Position numbers and translations under genes: made by a program. From positions 1 through 14,589 of the forward strand of contig JACQCN010000041.1 in the NCBI GenBank assembly GCA_016201575.1: a stretch of DNA of 14,589 bases. Direction: 5' to 3'. The stretch comes from Candidatus Rokuibacteriota bacterium. Lineage in GTDB: Bacteria; Methylomirabilota; Methylomirabilia; Rokubacteriales; CSP1-6. Positions within the stretch are counted from its first letter, which is position 1. Each line of letters starts with the position of its first letter. Below are positions 6,790 to 14,574 of this stretch, in pieces. Under the pieces are notes generated by a model that saw only the letters and a list, made by a program, of their open reading frames with translations, was not told where the DNA came from and made no database searches.

Positions 6790-8529
6790 GTGAGTGTGGC
6801 CGGGGTCCGCGCGCTGTTCGCGCTCGGTCGATCGGGGATCTGGCTCCCTCTGGGGCTGGCCGCCCTCGCCTCCCTCAACACACTCGGATCGGGCTTCGTG
6901 TGGGACGACTCGCACCTGATCGTCGCCAACACGCTCGTTCGCCAGGCGTCGCCCCTGCCCGCCCTGTCCTCCGACTTCTGGCAGGAGGGCGAGCGCAGCG
7001 GCTTTTATCGTCCCCTGGTGAGCCTCAGCTACTTCGTGGAGTTCCGGCTGTGGCGCCTCCGGCCGGGCGGCTATCACGCGGCGAACTTGGCGTACCATCT
7101 GGGCGCGGTGCTCGCCGTCACGCTGGCCGCCCGCGCCCTGTTCCCGGGCCTGGTGGCGGCGACGGTGGCCGGCATCGTCTTCGCCGTGCATCCGATCCAC
7201 ACGGAGTCGGTGGCGTTCATCTCGGGTCGACCCGACGTCCTCGCGGGCGCCTTCCTCGTCGGGGCCTTCGCGCTCTACGTGCGCGGCCGACGGCGCGGTC
7301 GCCCGTCCGCCGGCAGCGTCGGGCTTTTCGCCGCCGCGCTGCTGAGCAAGGAGGTCGCGCTGGCGTTCCCCCTGCTCCTGCTCGCCTACGAGGCGACGAT
7401 CGGGGATCGGGCCGCGCGAGACGCCGCCCCATCCCCGCCCCGTCTCGGGCGAACGCTGGCCCCCTATCTCGCCGTGGCCGCCGGGTACTTCTGCCTCCGG
7501 TGGCTGGTGCTGGGCACTCCACTCGCCTGGGGCCTCGATCACACCGGCTGGGGGCGACGCGCGCTCGTCGCCCTGAACGCGTCCGGCGAGTACCTGCGCC
7601 TCCTCGCCATCCCGTGGCCGCTGGCGCCCGACCGCGTCGCCGACGGCACCGTCTCGGCGTGGACAATCGCCTCGCTGGCCGCGCTGGTGGTCCTCGTCGC
7701 CGGCGCCGCCTGGAGCTGGCGGTCCTCGCGCGTGCCGGCCTTCCTGCTCGCCTGGTTCCTGCTGACGCTGTTGCCCGCGAGCCCGCTCGTGCCGGGGCGC
7801 GCGCCCCAGGTGGCGGAGCGGTTTCTCTACATCCCCTCGGTCGCGTGGGCCTGGCTGCTCGGCTGGGCGATCGGCGCCGCCTGGGAAGCGGGATGGCTGG
7901 CGTCGGCCGCCGGCCGCCGCGCCGCCGTCACCGCCGGCGCGGTCGCGGTGGTCACCGCCGGCGGCCTCACCGCCGTCCGGAACCACGACTGGCGCGACGA
8001 GTACCACCTGTTCACGCGCATGGCGGCATCCGAGCCGAGGTCCTACCTGGCGCCCCTGAATCTCGGGTACCTGTACGTCCGGGCGGGCGATCTCGCGCGC
8101 GCGGAGGCGGAGCTCCAGCGAGCGCTCGCGCTCCGGCCCCAGTCGCCCCCCGCGCTCCTGGGCCTGGCGCTGGTCGAAAGCCGGCGCGGGGACCACGACG
8201 GCGCCATCCGGTACGCCGAGCGCGCCCGGGACCTCGCGCCCGAGCGCGACTCGGTCCACGCGCAGCTCGGCGCGATTTACGGCATGGCCGGCCGCTACGC
8301 GGAGGCGGCCGCGAGCTTCCGGGAATCCGTCCGTCGCAACCCCCGGCGCCTCGAGTCCCGCGCGAACCTGGCCGTGGCGCTCGCCGACGCGGGGCGGGCG
8401 ACGGAGGCCGCGGACGCGCTCGCCGAAGCCGAGCGGGTGCGCGCCGCCGAAGGCGTCCAGGATCCGGCGGAGCTGCAGATGCTCGCGCAGGTCCGCCAGC
8501 GGCTCACCATGACGAGGAGGGCCCAGTGA
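6790..8529 (+). CDS. TMTC-like GT-C membrane protein with C-terminal TPRs (first copy), putative protein O-mannosyltransferase
   Basis: The start is GTG 6790, after GGGAGGAG (6772-6779); the frame is open further upstream, but only through the terminator. The 579-aa product has about ten hydrophobic segments up to residue 393, then about four TPR-like repeats (about 418-553, for example ALLGLALVESRRGDHDGAIR). The membrane part carries motifs of the TMTC family of protein O-mannosyltransferases: FVWDD (36-40, acidic pair in the first external loop), YRPL (73-76), HPIHTESVAFISGRPDVL (134-151), LLSKEVALAFP (184-194) and VAERFLYIPS (341-350). The known family moves mannose from a polyprenyl-phosphate donor to Ser/Thr of exported proteins. 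By position next to pilins, the likely substrates are pilins; this is inference. A TPR scaffold without catalysis is the alternative. Its stop overlaps the start of the second copy. Confidence 0.78.
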   Translation: MSVAGVRALFALGRSGIWLPLGLAALASLNTLGSGFVWDDSHLIVANTLVRQASPLPALSSDFWQEGERSGFYRPLVSLSYFVEFRLWRLRPGGYHAANLAYHLGAVLAVTLAARALFPGLVAATVAGIVFAVHPIHTESVAFISGRPDVLAGAFLVGAFALYVRGRRRGRPSAGSVGLFAAALLSKEVALAFPLLLLAYEATIGDRAARDAAPSPPRLGRTLAPYLAVAAGYFCLRWLVLGTPLAWGLDHTGWGRRALVALNASGEYLRLLAIPWPLAPDRVADGTVSAWTIASLAALVVLVAGAAWSWRSSRVPAFLLAWFLLTLLPASPLVPGRAPQVAERFLYIPSVAWAWLLGWAIGAAWEAGWLASAAGRRAAVTAGAVAVVTAGGLTAVRNHDWRDEYHLFTRMAASEPRSYLAPLNLGYLYVRAGDLARAEAELQRALALRPQSPPALLGLALVESRRGDHDGAIRYAERARDLAPERDSVHAQLGAIYGMAGRYAEAAASFRESVRRNPRRLESRANLAVALADAGRATEAADALAEAERVRAAEGVQDPAELQMLAQVRQRLTMTRRAQ

Positions 8530-10379
8530 GACTGACGGTCTTCACCCTGTGCTTCATCGTGTGCGCCGTCGGCATCGTCTTCGGCAACACGCTCTCGTAC
8601 GGCTTCGTGTGGGACGACCACTTCCTGATCGGCGGCAGCTACTTCGTGCGCCACTGGAGCGCGATCCCGAAGATCTTCACGTCTCACTTCTGGTCCGGGC
8701 ACGCCGACTGGAAGATGTACTACCGTCCCCTCATCAACGTGACCTATCTCGTCGATTACCAGGTGTGGGGGCTCCGGCCCCTCGGCTTCCACCTGACCAA
8801 CGTGCTCGTCCACGCCGGGGTCAGCCTCGCCGTCTTCTGGATCTGCTCGATGCTGGTGGGGAACTGGCTGACGGCCTTCGTGGCCGCGCTCGTCTTCGCG
8901 ATCCACCCCGTCCACAGCCAGTCCGTCTCCTTCATCTCGGGGCGGACCGACCTGGTCAGCACGCTGTTCTTCCTGCTCGCCTTCGCGCTGTACCACCGCT
9001 GGCGGGCGCACGGCCGCGGGGTCGTTTACGCGGGGGCGACCCTCGCCTTTCTCCTCGCCCTCCTCTCCAAGGAGGTGGGAGTCATGCTGCCCTTCGTGCT
9101 CGTCGCCTACGAGTGGAGCTTCGGGCGCGAGCACGGCGCGCGGGCGTTCCTGGCGCGCACGGCGCGGGGCGTGGGTCCCCTCCTCCTCCTGCTCGCCGTC
9201 TTCCTGGTGGTGCGGCTGCTGGTGCTGAGCGACGTGCTCTTGGTCCGGGCCGGGCCCGGCTGGGACAACGCCGGGCCGCGCATCCTCACCACCGTGAAGG
9301 TGCTGAGCTGGTACGCGTGGGTCACCATCATCCCGTATCCCGTGAGCCCTTCCCAGGCGACGACGATCGTCCGCTCGGCGCTCGACCCGCGGTTCCTCCT
9401 CGCCGTCGCCGGCCTCGTTCCGCTCGCCGGCGGGATGATCGTGGCCGCCCGGCGGTCGCGAGTCGCCTTCTTCTTCGCGGCCTGGTTCTGGCTCACGCTG
9501 GCGCCGTCGGCCGCGATCAACCTGCTGCCCGGCTCCGAGCCGATCGTGGCCGACCGCTTCCTCTACCTGCCCTCGGTCGGCTTCTGCGTCCTCCTCGCCC
9601 TCGGGCTCAGATGGCTGATCGGCGACGTGCGCGACATCGAGACCGAGCAGCTGCGGCGCGGCCCCACCGTCGCCTTCGCCGGCGGCCTCGCCCTCTTCGC
9701 GATCCTCACGATCTGGCGCAACGAGTACTGGAAGGACGACCTCCGCCTGTACTACCGGATGGAGGACACCGATCCCCAGTCGCTCCTCGCCGCGGTGAAC
9801 CTCGGCCTGATGCACCTGACCCGCCTGGAGGCGCAGGAAGCGCGGGTGGACTTCGAGAAGGCGCTGGCCATCGCCCCCAACAACGCGCGCGTGCTCGTCG
9901 GATACGGGCTGCTGCTCGCCGAGACCGGTCAGCCGGAGGAGGGCCTGCGACAGGCGCTTCGCGGCCTCGGCTTCGAGCCGCGGGAAGGCAGCCTGCACTC
10001 GCTCGTGGGCCGCGTCTACATCATCAAGGGCGACTACGACCGCGCCAGCGCCCACTACCGGGAGGCCGCCCGGCTCCAGCCCCACGTGCCCGCCAACTAC
10101 TTCCTGCTCGCCTACACGCTCCTCCACGCCCATCACGTGCCGCAGGCCGCGCGAGCCTTCGAGCAGGGCCTCGACGCCGCGCGGTCGATGCAGTGGCAGC
10201 ACGCGGTCATCGACCGCGTGGGCGGTGAGGTCTACGCCGAGCTGGATCCGTCGCGGGCGATCGAGCACTGGGAGCGCTACGCCGCCACGCTCCGGCGCGG
10301 GCCGGAGTCGGCGGCCTCGAAGGCGGAGCTGAAGGAAGCCGACGACGCGCTCCGGAAGCTCGAGGGCCGCCCCCGATGA
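8526..10379 (+). CDS. TMTC-like GT-C membrane protein with C-terminal TPRs (second copy), putative protein O-mannosyltransferase
   Basis: This is a 617-aa paralogue of the preceding gene. The start is GTG 8526, overlapping the upstream TGA (8527-8529), with GAGGAGG at 8514-8520. The same ordered motifs occur: FVWDDHFLI (27-35, Asp30/Asp31), YYRPLINVTYL (65-75), HPVHSQSVSFISGRTDLV (127-144), LLSKEVGVMLP (179-189) and VADRFLYLPSVGF (341-353). A TPR-rich tail runs from about 417 to 560, including KGDYDRASAHYREAARLQP. The region before residue 395 is strongly hydrophobic and fits a multi-spanning GT-C fold, so the TPRs would face the periplasm if the topology follows TMTC. The stop TGA (10377-10379) lies within the pilD ATG overlap (ATGA), so translation is coupled to the prepilin peptidase. 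Donor-sugar synthesis genes are not in the window, and catalytic activity is unproven. Confidence 0.8.
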   Translation: MRLTVFTLCFIVCAVGIVFGNTLSYGFVWDDHFLIGGSYFVRHWSAIPKIFTSHFWSGHADWKMYYRPLINVTYLVDYQVWGLRPLGFHLTNVLVHAGVSLAVFWICSMLVGNWLTAFVAALVFAIHPVHSQSVSFISGRTDLVSTLFFLLAFALYHRWRAHGRGVVYAGATLAFLLALLSKEVGVMLPFVLVAYEWSFGREHGARAFLARTARGVGPLLLLLAVFLVVRLLVLSDVLLVRAGPGWDNAGPRILTTVKVLSWYAWVTIIPYPVSPSQATTIVRSALDPRFLLAVAGLVPLAGGMIVAARRSRVAFFFAAWFWLTLAPSAAINLLPGSEPIVADRFLYLPSVGFCVLLALGLRWLIGDVRDIETEQLRRGPTVAFAGGLALFAILTIWRNEYWKDDLRLYYRMEDTDPQSLLAAVNLGLMHLTRLEAQEARVDFEKALAIAPNNARVLVGYGLLLAETGQPEEGLRQALRGLGFEPREGSLHSLVGRVYIIKGDYDRASAHYREAARLQPHVPANYFLLAYTLLHAHHVPQAARAFEQGLDAARSMQWQHAVIDRVGGEVYAELDPSRAIEHWERYAATLRRGPESAASKAELKEADDALRKLEGRPR

Positions 10380-11131
10380 TCCCGCCCGCGATGCCGGTCG
10401 CGGTCTTCGGCCTCGTCATCGGGAGCTTCCTGAACGTCTGCATCGCCCGGCTTCCGGAGCGGCGGAGCCTCTGGCGGCCGCGCTCCACGTGCCCCGGCTG
10501 CGGGACGGCCATCCGGTGGCACGACAACGTCCCGATCGTGTCCTTCGTGGCGCTGCGGGGCCGTTGCCGGGCCTGCGGAAAGCGCATTTCCTGGCGCTAT
10601 CCCCTCGTCGAGATCGTGACGTCAGGACTGTTCGCTCTCGCGTACCTGCGGTTCGGCTGGAGTGCCCAGTTTGGGGTGTCGCTTGTGCTCATTTCGGCAC
10701 TGATCGTGATCACCGGGATCGACCTCGCGCACCAGATCATCCCGGACGTGATCACGGTGCCGGGTATCGTTTTGGGATTCTTGCTGAATCTCGGGGCGGA
10801 GCGCGTCGGGTGGCTGGACAGCCTGCTGGGCATCCTGGTCGGGGGCGGGACATTTTTTGTTATTATTCTCGCGAGCAACGGCGGCATGGGCGGCGGGGAC
10901 ATGAAGCTCGGGGCCATGCTCGGTGCCTTCCTGGGATGGAAGATCACGCTCGTCACCTTGCTTATCGCGGTCCTGGGCGGAGGCCTGGTGGCGGTTGTGC
11001 TGCTTCTGCTGAAGACCCGCGGGCGGAAGGATCCGGTGCCGTTTGGCCCCTTCCTTGCATTTGGCGGAATAGCTGGCTTGCTCTGGGGGGAGAGACTACT
11101 CGCATGGTACTTGCGAAGCTTCCCGACGTAG
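10376..11131 (+). CDS. pilD: PilD, prepilin peptidase/N-methyltransferase
   Basis: PilD is the inner-membrane aspartic protease that cuts type III signals after Gly and methylates the new N-terminal residue. The 251-aa product has the N-terminal GSFLNVCIARLP motif (16-27) and two CxxC pairs (Cys39/42 and Cys64/67), which form the zinc-binding cytoplasmic loop linked to the methylase function. The catalytic aspartates are Asp116 (GIDLAHQIIPD) and Asp175 in the GGGDMKLGA motif (172-180). There are about seven to eight membrane segments and the closing PFGPFLAFGG (222-231). The ATG at 10376 overlaps the preceding stop as ATGA; an ATG five codons later is possible. Its substrates are encoded on both sides: two pilins and four minor pilins. 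Confidence 0.96.
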   Translation: MIPPAMPVAVFGLVIGSFLNVCIARLPERRSLWRPRSTCPGCGTAIRWHDNVPIVSFVALRGRCRACGKRISWRYPLVEIVTSGLFALAYLRFGWSAQFGVSLVLISALIVITGIDLAHQIIPDVITVPGIVLGFLLNLGAERVGWLDSLLGILVGGGTFFVIILASNGGMGGGDMKLGAMLGAFLGWKITLVTLLIAVLGGGLVAVVLLLLKTRGRKDPVPFGPFLAFGGIAGLLWGERLLAWYLRSFPT

Positions 11132-11601
11132 ACGAACGCGGCTTCAGCCTGGCCGAACTGCTTGTCGTCGTCGGCGTCGTCGGCATCCTCGCCGCCGCCG
11201 GCGTCCCGTACTTCATCACGTACCTGCAGAGCGCCAATCTGCGGGGAGGAGCCGAGGAGCTCGCGACGATCGTGAACCAGGGGCGCCAACTCGCGATCAA
11301 CAACAACTGCGCCGTGACCGTCGCCCAGGGCTCGAACAAGGTGGCCCTGTCGCTCGGGACCAACTGCCCCAAGCCGTCCTACTGCGGCAGCCTCCCGTGC
11401 AACTGGCACGGCCCGGGCACCGACGGCAGCGGGAACTTCACGCTGGCCAACAGCCAGACCGTGACCGCCGCCACGGCGAGCCCGGTGTTCAACTACATGG
11501 GCGCGGCGACGACCACGGGCACCTTCACCGTCACCAATCCGACGAACGGGCGGACGATGAGCGTCGTCATCGCCGCGTCGGGCCGGGTGACGATCCAGTA
11601 G
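11104..11601 (+). CDS. Minor pilin, FimT/GspH-like
   Basis: This is a minor pilin of the priming/tip complex. The start is ATG 11104 inside the end of pilD (28-nt overlap), with GGGGGGAGAG at 11085-11094; longer readings upstream only shadow pilD. The 165-aa product has leader MVLAKLPDVDERG (13 aa) and mature FSLAELLVVVGVVGILAAAG with Glu5. The C-terminal part ending NGRTMSVVIAASGRVTIQ fits the GspH/FimT globular domain. Four cysteines (positions 69, 88, 94, 99) are enough for two disulfides in the periplasm. The family is known from FimT/FimU, which in some species also take part in DNA binding during transformation; the sequence does not show whether that holds here. Confidence 0.87.
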   Translation: MVLAKLPDVDERGFSLAELLVVVGVVGILAAAGVPYFITYLQSANLRGGAEELATIVNQGRQLAINNNCAVTVAQGSNKVALSLGTNCPKPSYCGSLPCNWHGPGTDGSGNFTLANSQTVTAATASPVFNYMGAATTTGTFTVTNPTNGRTMSVVIAASGRVTIQ

Positions 11602-11605
11602 GCCG

Positions 11606-12208
11606 ATGACGCCCGCGCTCGCGCGACTCACGCGACCGCTCGCCGACACCCGCGGCATGACGCTCGCCGAGATCCTGGTGGCCCTCGTGATCATCAGCAT
11701 CGGGCTCGTGGGGCTGGCCAGCGTGGTGCCGCTCTCGAGCTGGGGCATCCAGGAAGGCAACCAGATGACGACCTCGGTGTTCCTGGCCGAGCAGCGTCTC
11801 GAGCAGGTCAAGGGGATGCGCTGGACGGCCGCCGACGCGAGCACGGGGCTCGTCGCCAACGACTGCCTCGGCAGCTCGGGCACGACCTCGACGAGCTGGT
11901 CGTTCTCGGGCGGGACCGCCCCGACCTCGGCGACGTGCAGCACGGCGAACCCGCCCGACACCGCCTACACCACGGTCACCTTCAGCGACGAGACGCCCTC
12001 CGCGAACACGCTGGCGACCCCGTACAACAACTACACGCGCCAGGTGCGCGTCAAGCCCTGCGACGCGGCGGGCGCCAACTGCGGCGTGAGCAGCTCGGCC
12101 CTGCGGTACGTCACCGTGCGCGTGACGTACACGCCCCTGCAGGGGCTCGTGGGCGTGGCCACCGCGCAGAAGTACGTGGAGCTCTCGATGCTGGTGGCCC
12201 AGCGATGA
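11606..12208 (+). CDS. pilV: Minor pilin, PilV-like
   Basis: This 200-aa prepilin has leader MTPALARLTRPLADTRG (17 aa), then MTLAEILVALVIISIGLVGL, in which Met is +1 and Glu is +5. The helix continues into LAEQRLEQVKGMRW (60-73), typical of the PilV/GspI type. The mature part has four cysteines (87, 111, 152, 159) and much Ser/Thr. The ATG at 11606 is 4 nt after the fimT-like stop, with no strong ribosome site, so coupling is likely. PilV belongs to the minor pilin set that initiates pilus assembly together with PilW, PilX and FimT/FimU. The assignment to PilV rather than GspI rests on order (fimT-pilV-pilW-pilX) and length. Confidence 0.84.
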   Translation: MTPALARLTRPLADTRGMTLAEILVALVIISIGLVGLASVVPLSSWGIQEGNQMTTSVFLAEQRLEQVKGMRWTAADASTGLVANDCLGSSGTTSTSWSFSGGTAPTSATCSTANPPDTAYTTVTFSDETPSANTLATPYNNYTRQVRVKPCDAAGANCGVSSSALRYVTVRVTYTPLQGLVGVATAQKYVELSMLVAQR

Positions 12209-12843
12209 CGAACGAGCGCGGCTTCTCCCTGGCCGAGCTGCTCGTCGTGGTGGCCGTGCTCGCGCTCATCCTCACCGGGGTGATCGCGCTCCAGCAGCAG
12301 GGCCAGATCGCCTATCTCATGGGATCGAACCGGGTGGAGACCCAGCAGAACGCGCGGGTGGCGATCGCGCTCATGACCCGCGAGATCCGCGAGGCCTGCT
12401 CGCTGGCCGCGAACCTGACCCCGGGCCCTCCGGGGGACATCAAGATCACGGTCGTCGATCCGACCAAGGCCTCCACGGTCGACTGCTCGTCGGCCGCGGC
12501 GGGTGACGTCATCCAGGTGGAGTACAAGCTGGGAACGGGCTCGCTGTCGGCCACGCTCCTCCGCCTCTTCGCCAACGTCGGCAGCGCGCTCCCCGCGCCG
12601 ACGGACTGCACCGGCGCCAACGCGCAGTACTGCGTGATCGGGGGCGTGGACAGCCTCACCTTCGCCGGGTACGACATGAACAACGCCACCCCGACCAACG
12701 CGGCGGGAACCACCTGCGCGACGGCGGTCGTGTGCAGCGTGACGATCTCGATCAAGACGAAGTCGGAGGAGTCGCTGGCCACCTACGCGCCGGGAAACGT
12801 GCGGGCGTGGCTCGACAGCCGCGTACGGCTGCGGAACATCTAG
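12205..12843 (+). CDS. pilW: Minor pilin, PilW-like
   Basis: This 212-aa prepilin has a very short leader, MTNERG (6 aa), followed by FSLAELLVVVAVLALILTGV with Glu5. The helix continues through QTQQ-type residues (VETQQNARVAIALMTREIRE, 44-63), characteristic of PilW/GspJ. Six cysteines in the mature part (64, 94, 135, 143, 171, 177) could form three disulfides. The ATG at 12205 overlaps the pilV stop as ATGA. In the T4P minor-pilin complex PilW links the PilV and PilX subunits. Length is shorter than Pseudomonas PilW (about 270 aa) but within the range of environmental homologues. GspJ is the closest alternative. Confidence 0.84.
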   Translation: MTNERGFSLAELLVVVAVLALILTGVIALQQQGQIAYLMGSNRVETQQNARVAIALMTREIREACSLAANLTPGPPGDIKITVVDPTKASTVDCSSAAAGDVIQVEYKLGTGSLSATLLRLFANVGSALPAPTDCTGANAQYCVIGGVDSLTFAGYDMNNATPTNAAGTTCATAVVCSVTISIKTKSEESLATYAPGNVRAWLDSRVRLRNI

Positions 12844-12854
12844 GAGACGGAGAC

Positions 12855-14105
12855 ATGAGGCTCGAGAACTGCCGAACCCTCTTCCGGAGCGAGCGCGGGA
12901 TCGCCCTGCCGACCGCGATGATCGCGCTGATGCTGTTGACGACCCTGCTGATCGCCTTCGCCGTCCTCTCGAAGAGCGAGCCGACCATCGCCTCGAACCA
13001 GGTCCGCGCCGCCCAGGCCCGGGCCCTCACCGAGGCGGGCGTCGAGCAGGCGGTCTACGCGCTGAACAGTGTCATCCCCACCACGCTGGCCAGCGTGGCC
13101 ACCGCCCCCTACAACGGCAACTGCAGCGGCAGCACGTGCTCGCCGACCGCCTCGTACATCGCGCTCGGCACCGTCGGCGGGTTCTTCGTCCAGGTCCAGG
13201 CGGGGACGGCCAGCAACGAGCGGACCGTCGACGCGTGGGGATGGGCGCCGACGTACTCCAGCACCGGCTTCAGCTCGACGGGGGCGGCAGTCACGCACAA
13301 GCACATCCACCTCACCCTCAACAAGATGACGTTCATCAACTTCACTCCGCCGGGCGGCCTCAACGTCCGGGGGGAGCTGGAAGTGGGCCCGAGCAACGCG
13401 GCCTCGGTCGACGGGGCGAGCGACACGAGCTGCGGCAACAAGTCCGGCACGTACTCCACGGGCACCGCCACCATCGACCATCCCAGCAACGTGACCGGGA
13501 CTCCGCCCAGTGTCCAGGACGTCCCGACGTCCACGTTCGACCAGTACATCTTCACCAACTCCGACCTCGATATGCTGAAGCAGCTGGCCAAGGCGTCGGG
13601 GCGGTACCTCCAGGGCAGCCAGAACTTCACCTCCGGCAACCCGATTCCGATCAACGGGCTGGTGTTCATCGACACCCCCAGCGGCAACAACCTCAACTGC
13701 ACGACCACGGACCCTACCACGTGTACGAACCCCACCAGCGACAACATCACCGTCAGCATCGCGGGGAACGCCGGCCCCGGCGGCACGGGGACCTTCAACG
13801 GCTGGCTGATCGTGAACGGCAGCATCCAGTGGACCGGCAACACGAACCTCAACGGCCTCATCTACGCGCAGAACGACCTCACCTCGGCCGCCGGTACCGG
13901 GGTCATCAGCGGGGCGGTGGTCACGCGGAACATCCAGGACACCTCGCTCACCTCCATCGACACGTCGGTCACCGGCAACAAAACCATCCAGTTCAACTGC
14001 AGCAACGCCAAGAACGGCGGGGGGAACGTGCTGCAGCAGACCTTCAACACGCTCCCGCACGGCTGGTTCCTCAAGGCCGGCACGTACCGGGAGGTCTCGG
14101 ACTGA
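12855..14105 (+). CDS. pilX: PilX-like minor pilin, unusually long, without Glu5
   Basis: The start is ATG 12855 with GGAGACGGAG (12843-12852); the frame is open upstream, but that part shadows pilW. The 416-aa product begins MRLENCRTLFRSERG, then IALPTAMIALMLLTTLLIAF. This is a type III-like signal with Gly at -1, but with Pro at +4 and Thr at +5 instead of Glu, as expected for a tip subunit of the GspK/PilX type. RAAQARALTEAGVEQAVYAL (51-70) matches the PilX N-terminal region. PilX is usually under 200 aa; here about 300 further residues are rich in Gly, Ser, Thr and Asn. Around 266-380 (NGWLIVNGSIQWTGNTNLNG then IYAQNDL, ISGAVVT) they have the short-strand pattern of a beta-solenoid-like domain. 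Six cysteines occur after the signal. An adhesive or capping tip domain is plausible but unproven. Confidence 0.8.
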   Translation: MRLENCRTLFRSERGIALPTAMIALMLLTTLLIAFAVLSKSEPTIASNQVRAAQARALTEAGVEQAVYALNSVIPTTLASVATAPYNGNCSGSTCSPTASYIALGTVGGFFVQVQAGTASNERTVDAWGWAPTYSSTGFSSTGAAVTHKHIHLTLNKMTFINFTPPGGLNVRGELEVGPSNAASVDGASDTSCGNKSGTYSTGTATIDHPSNVTGTPPSVQDVPTSTFDQYIFTNSDLDMLKQLAKASGRYLQGSQNFTSGNPIPINGLVFIDTPSGNNLNCTTTDPTTCTNPTSDNITVSIAGNAGPGGTGTFNGWLIVNGSIQWTGNTNLNGLIYAQNDLTSAAGTGVISGAVVTRNIQDTSLTSIDTSVTGNKTIQFNCSNAKNGGGNVLQQTFNTLPHGWFLKAGTYREVSD

Positions 14106-14574
14106 ATGAAGTCCCTCGTCAGCGTTCTTCTGGTCGTCGGGCTCCTCGCGAGTTGCCAGCGCCAGCCCTCCACGCCGTCGGGCGCGAGCCCGTCGTCGGA
14201 GCCCGGAGCGACGGTCACGCGAACACCCGTGGGGCCCGCAGACCGGGACGGCCCGGGTCAGCGGAATCCTGAGCTGGGACGGCGACGGACCGGCCGCGCC
14301 GGCCTACCGTCCGGCCCTCCTCCTCCTCGGCATCGCCGGCACGCCGAGCGACGGGCGCTTCTATCGCGTGCGGACGAACGAGCAGGGACAGTTCGTCTTC
14401 GACCGGATCAAGGGCGGGGAGTACCAGCTGCGCGATCAAACGGGGCGCGAGGTGCACTGGCGGCTGCGAATCGACGTCGCCGAGGGCCAGGACCTCTCGG
14501 TCGACCTGTCGCCGGCCAACATCGTGAAGGTGCGGGACGATTTCCCCCCCGAGAAGCCCCCTGAAAAGGGCTAG
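14106..14574 (+). pseudogene. Small lipoprotein with carboxypeptidase-regulatory-like fold, apparent +1 frameshift
   Basis: The ATG at 14106 directly follows the pilX stop, with GGGAGG at 14089-14094. It encodes a lipoprotein signal, MKSLVSVLLVVGLLAS, then Cys17 (lipobox LASC), then a Ser/Pro linker. As read, this frame turns into Arg/Gly/Pro-rich nonsense after about residue 43 and stops at 14564. In the next frame, about 14235-14574 encodes a coherent domain: GTARVSGILSWDGDG, then VRTNEQGQFVFDRIKGGEYQ, ending PPEKPPEKG. This fits a small transthyretin/SdrD-B-like sandwich. Dropping one G from GGGG at 14231-14234 joins both parts into a protein of about 155 aa. It may be a real mutation or a sequencing error in a homopolymer. 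The function is unknown; position suggests a pilus-linked outer-membrane or periplasmic lipoprotein. Confidence 0.75.

Noticed and set aside
6758..6793. Tiny frame MSTFAGGELVQ whose stop overlaps the GTG start of the first TMTC-like gene
   Set aside because: It could be a coupled leader peptide, but it has no ribosome site of its own, and its body is simply the ribosome site of the next gene. This is most likely chance.
6900..8525. Frame open from 6900 to 10379 that would give a 1159-aa protein
   Set aside because: The part before 8526 is Arg/Pro/Gly-rich out-of-frame reading of the first TMTC-like gene. A GTG at 8526 with GAGGAGG just upstream gives the real 617-aa protein.
11404..11419. 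Sigma54-like TGGCAC...GCA inside the fimT-like gene
   Set aside because: Spacing fits, but the -12 element is GGGCA rather than TTGCA. It lies inside conserved coding sequence and no gene starts at a suitable distance.
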